This document shows, piece after piece, positions 6,030 through 6,386 of a stretch of 6,386 nucleotides of DNA. The translations under genes were made by a program, and so were the position numbers. The stretch comes from Roseiarcus sp043739325 (GTDB lineage Bacteria > Pseudomonadota > Alphaproteobacteria > Rhizobiales > Beijerinckiaceae), in NCBI GenBank assembly GCA_043739325.1, contig JAYUFK010000079.1, forward strand, positions 1-6,386, in the 5' to 3' direction. The number at the start of each line of letters is the position of its first letter. Within the stretch, counting starts at the first letter, position 1. The notes beneath the pieces were generated by a model. The model made no database searches and was not told where the DNA came from. It saw only the letters and a list, made by a program, of their open reading frames with translations.

Positions 6030-6072
6030 TGTCTGAGAGGATGTGATCGTCACATCGACCCCTCTCATGACA
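6030..6072 (+). promoter_or_regulatory. extended stem-loop abutting the recombinase ribosome binding site
   Basis: TGTCTGAGAGG (6030-6040) pairs with CCTCTCA-T-GACA (6061-6072), eleven base pairs with one bulged T. Inside it ATGTGA (6041-6046) and TCACAT (6050-6055) continue the stem around a TCG loop, with CGACC (6056-6060) bulged. The outer base A6072 is the first base of the ribosome site AGGAGA (6072-6077). The structure could limit translation of the recombinase, as leader hairpins do in some insertion sequences, or serve as a DNA-level recognition site. Confidence 0.55.
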
Positions 6073-6082
6073 GGAGACCCCG

Positions 6083-6386
6083 ATGGCTACAACGAGCCCG
6101 CTTCGCCAGCGCATGATCGAAGACATGACGATCCGCAATCTCTCGCGGGCGACACAACAATCCTATATCTACGCGGTCAGAAAGTTCAGCCGGCATTTTA
6201 AGTCATCGCCGGATCGTCTCGGCATGGAGGAGGTCCGCGCGTATCAGCTGCATCTGATCGCCAAGAAGCGATCGTGGTCGCACATCAACCAGGCCGCTTG
6301 CGCGCTCCGGTTCTTTTACGGCGTCACGCTCGGGCAGAAGGAAGCAATCGAGCGGATCGTCAACGGTCGCGAGCCCGAAAAACTTC
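6083..6386 (+). CDS. tyrosine recombinase/integrase, N-terminal part (IS91-associated type)
   Basis: The gene starts at ATG 6083-6085 with a strong ribosome site AGGAGA 5 nt upstream and is still open at the window end (101 codons seen). The visible part is the SAM-like core-binding domain that grips DNA in phage-type integrases. Landmarks are PLRQRMIEDM (6-15), LSRATQQSYIYAVRKFSRHF (20-39), ALRFFYGVTLG (73-83) and REPEKL at the end. The catalytic domain with the Arg-His-Arg-Tyr residues would lie downstream and is not visible. From memory this N-terminus matches recombinases of rhizobial and related bacteria located directly before an IS91-family transposase gene. It runs divergently from the glycan genes. 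The recombinase family is clear; the link to IS91 is inferred. Confidence 0.88.
   Translation, partial: MATTSPLRQRMIEDMTIRNLSRATQQSYIYAVRKFSRHFKSSPDRLGMEEVRAYQLHLIAKKRSWSHINQAACALRFFYGVTLGQKEAIERIVNGREPEKL

Larger units (their letters stand above)
5484..6082. other. 599-bp stretch without recognisable genes, rich in short inverted repeats
   Basis: No open frame here on either strand resembles a known protein; the longest (77-86 codons) have arginine-rich or low-complexity composition typical of chance frames in GC-rich DNA. The left part is the presumed leader of the glycosyltransferase gene, read leftward; the right part is the leader of the recombinase gene, read rightward. GC content of the lines covering 5701-5820 is about 72%, above that of the glycan genes. 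At least seven short inverted repeats occur: 5531-5541, 5702-5735, 5768-5780, 5857-5873, 5907-5938, 5958-5970 and 5986-6002, followed by the long stem at 6030-6072. The end of the mobile element probably lies somewhere in this stretch, but no target duplication is recognisable. Confidence 0.6.
5986..6386 (+). mobile_element. left part of a putative IS91-family-like element (boundary approximate)
   Basis: The evidence is the recombinase gene at 6083, which from memory matches the accessory tyrosine recombinase usually encoded just upstream of an IS91-family HUH (Y2) transposase, plus the hairpin-rich leader before it. The transposase itself and the other end lie beyond the window. The left limit is set arbitrarily at the hairpin beginning at 5986; the true end could be anywhere between about 5700 and 6030. 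Without the rest of the element, a stand-alone recombinase gene cannot be excluded. Confidence 0.5.

Noticed and set aside
5808..6138. Minus-strand frames of 83-86 codons opposite the recombinase leader
   Set aside because: No recognisable motifs, no good ribosome sites, and they overlap the structured leader and the recombinase start in antisense.

Overview
The window looks like part of a surface-polysaccharide (exopolysaccharide, capsule or O-antigen type) tailoring locus from a proteobacterium. An alphaproteobacterium of the Hyphomicrobiales/Rhizobiales type is my best guess. That guess rests on the mixed, mostly GC-rich composition and on the N-terminus of a tyrosine recombinase at the right edge. 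From memory it matches the recombinase carried by IS91-family elements common in rhizobia and methylotrophs. No taxonomic marker gene is present.

Layout: four sizeable genes lie on the minus strand and read right to left. They are a family 2 glycosyltransferase (about 5483-4425), a PAPS-type sulfotransferase (4337-3384), a polysaccharide deacetylase of the NodB/CE4 type (3387-2260) and an inner-membrane acyltransferase-3 protein with a periplasmic SGNH domain (2118-145). The sulfotransferase and deacetylase genes overlap through a TTGA junction. The 87-bp gap between glycosyltransferase and sulfotransferase holds a 28-codon ORF that starts 4 nt after the glycosyltransferase stop and ends in a GTGA overlap with the sulfotransferase start. 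If it is real, the first four genes form one gapless translational chain. The acyltransferase follows a 141-bp gap with a weak promoter-like element and a 9-bp inverted repeat. Its ends are far more AT-rich than the neighbouring genes. Three of the four main genes use TTG or GTG starts.

The right part (5484-6082) has no recognisable protein gene but many short inverted repeats. It ends in a stem-loop directly abutting the ribosome binding site of the plus-strand recombinase gene (6083 to the window end, truncated by the window). I read this as the left part of an IS91-like element lying next to the glycan locus.

How the genes may work together (inference): the glycosyltransferase adds a sugar on the cytoplasmic face, the deacetylase removes N- or O-acetyl groups, the sulfotransferase adds sulfate from PAPS, and the membrane acyltransferase O-acylates the product at or across the inner membrane. 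This repeats the logic of Nod-factor decoration (NodB, NodH, NodL/NodX) and of heparan N-deacetylase/N-sulfotransferase. The true substrate cannot be read from the sequence. No polymerase, flippase or PAPS-synthesis gene is in the window.
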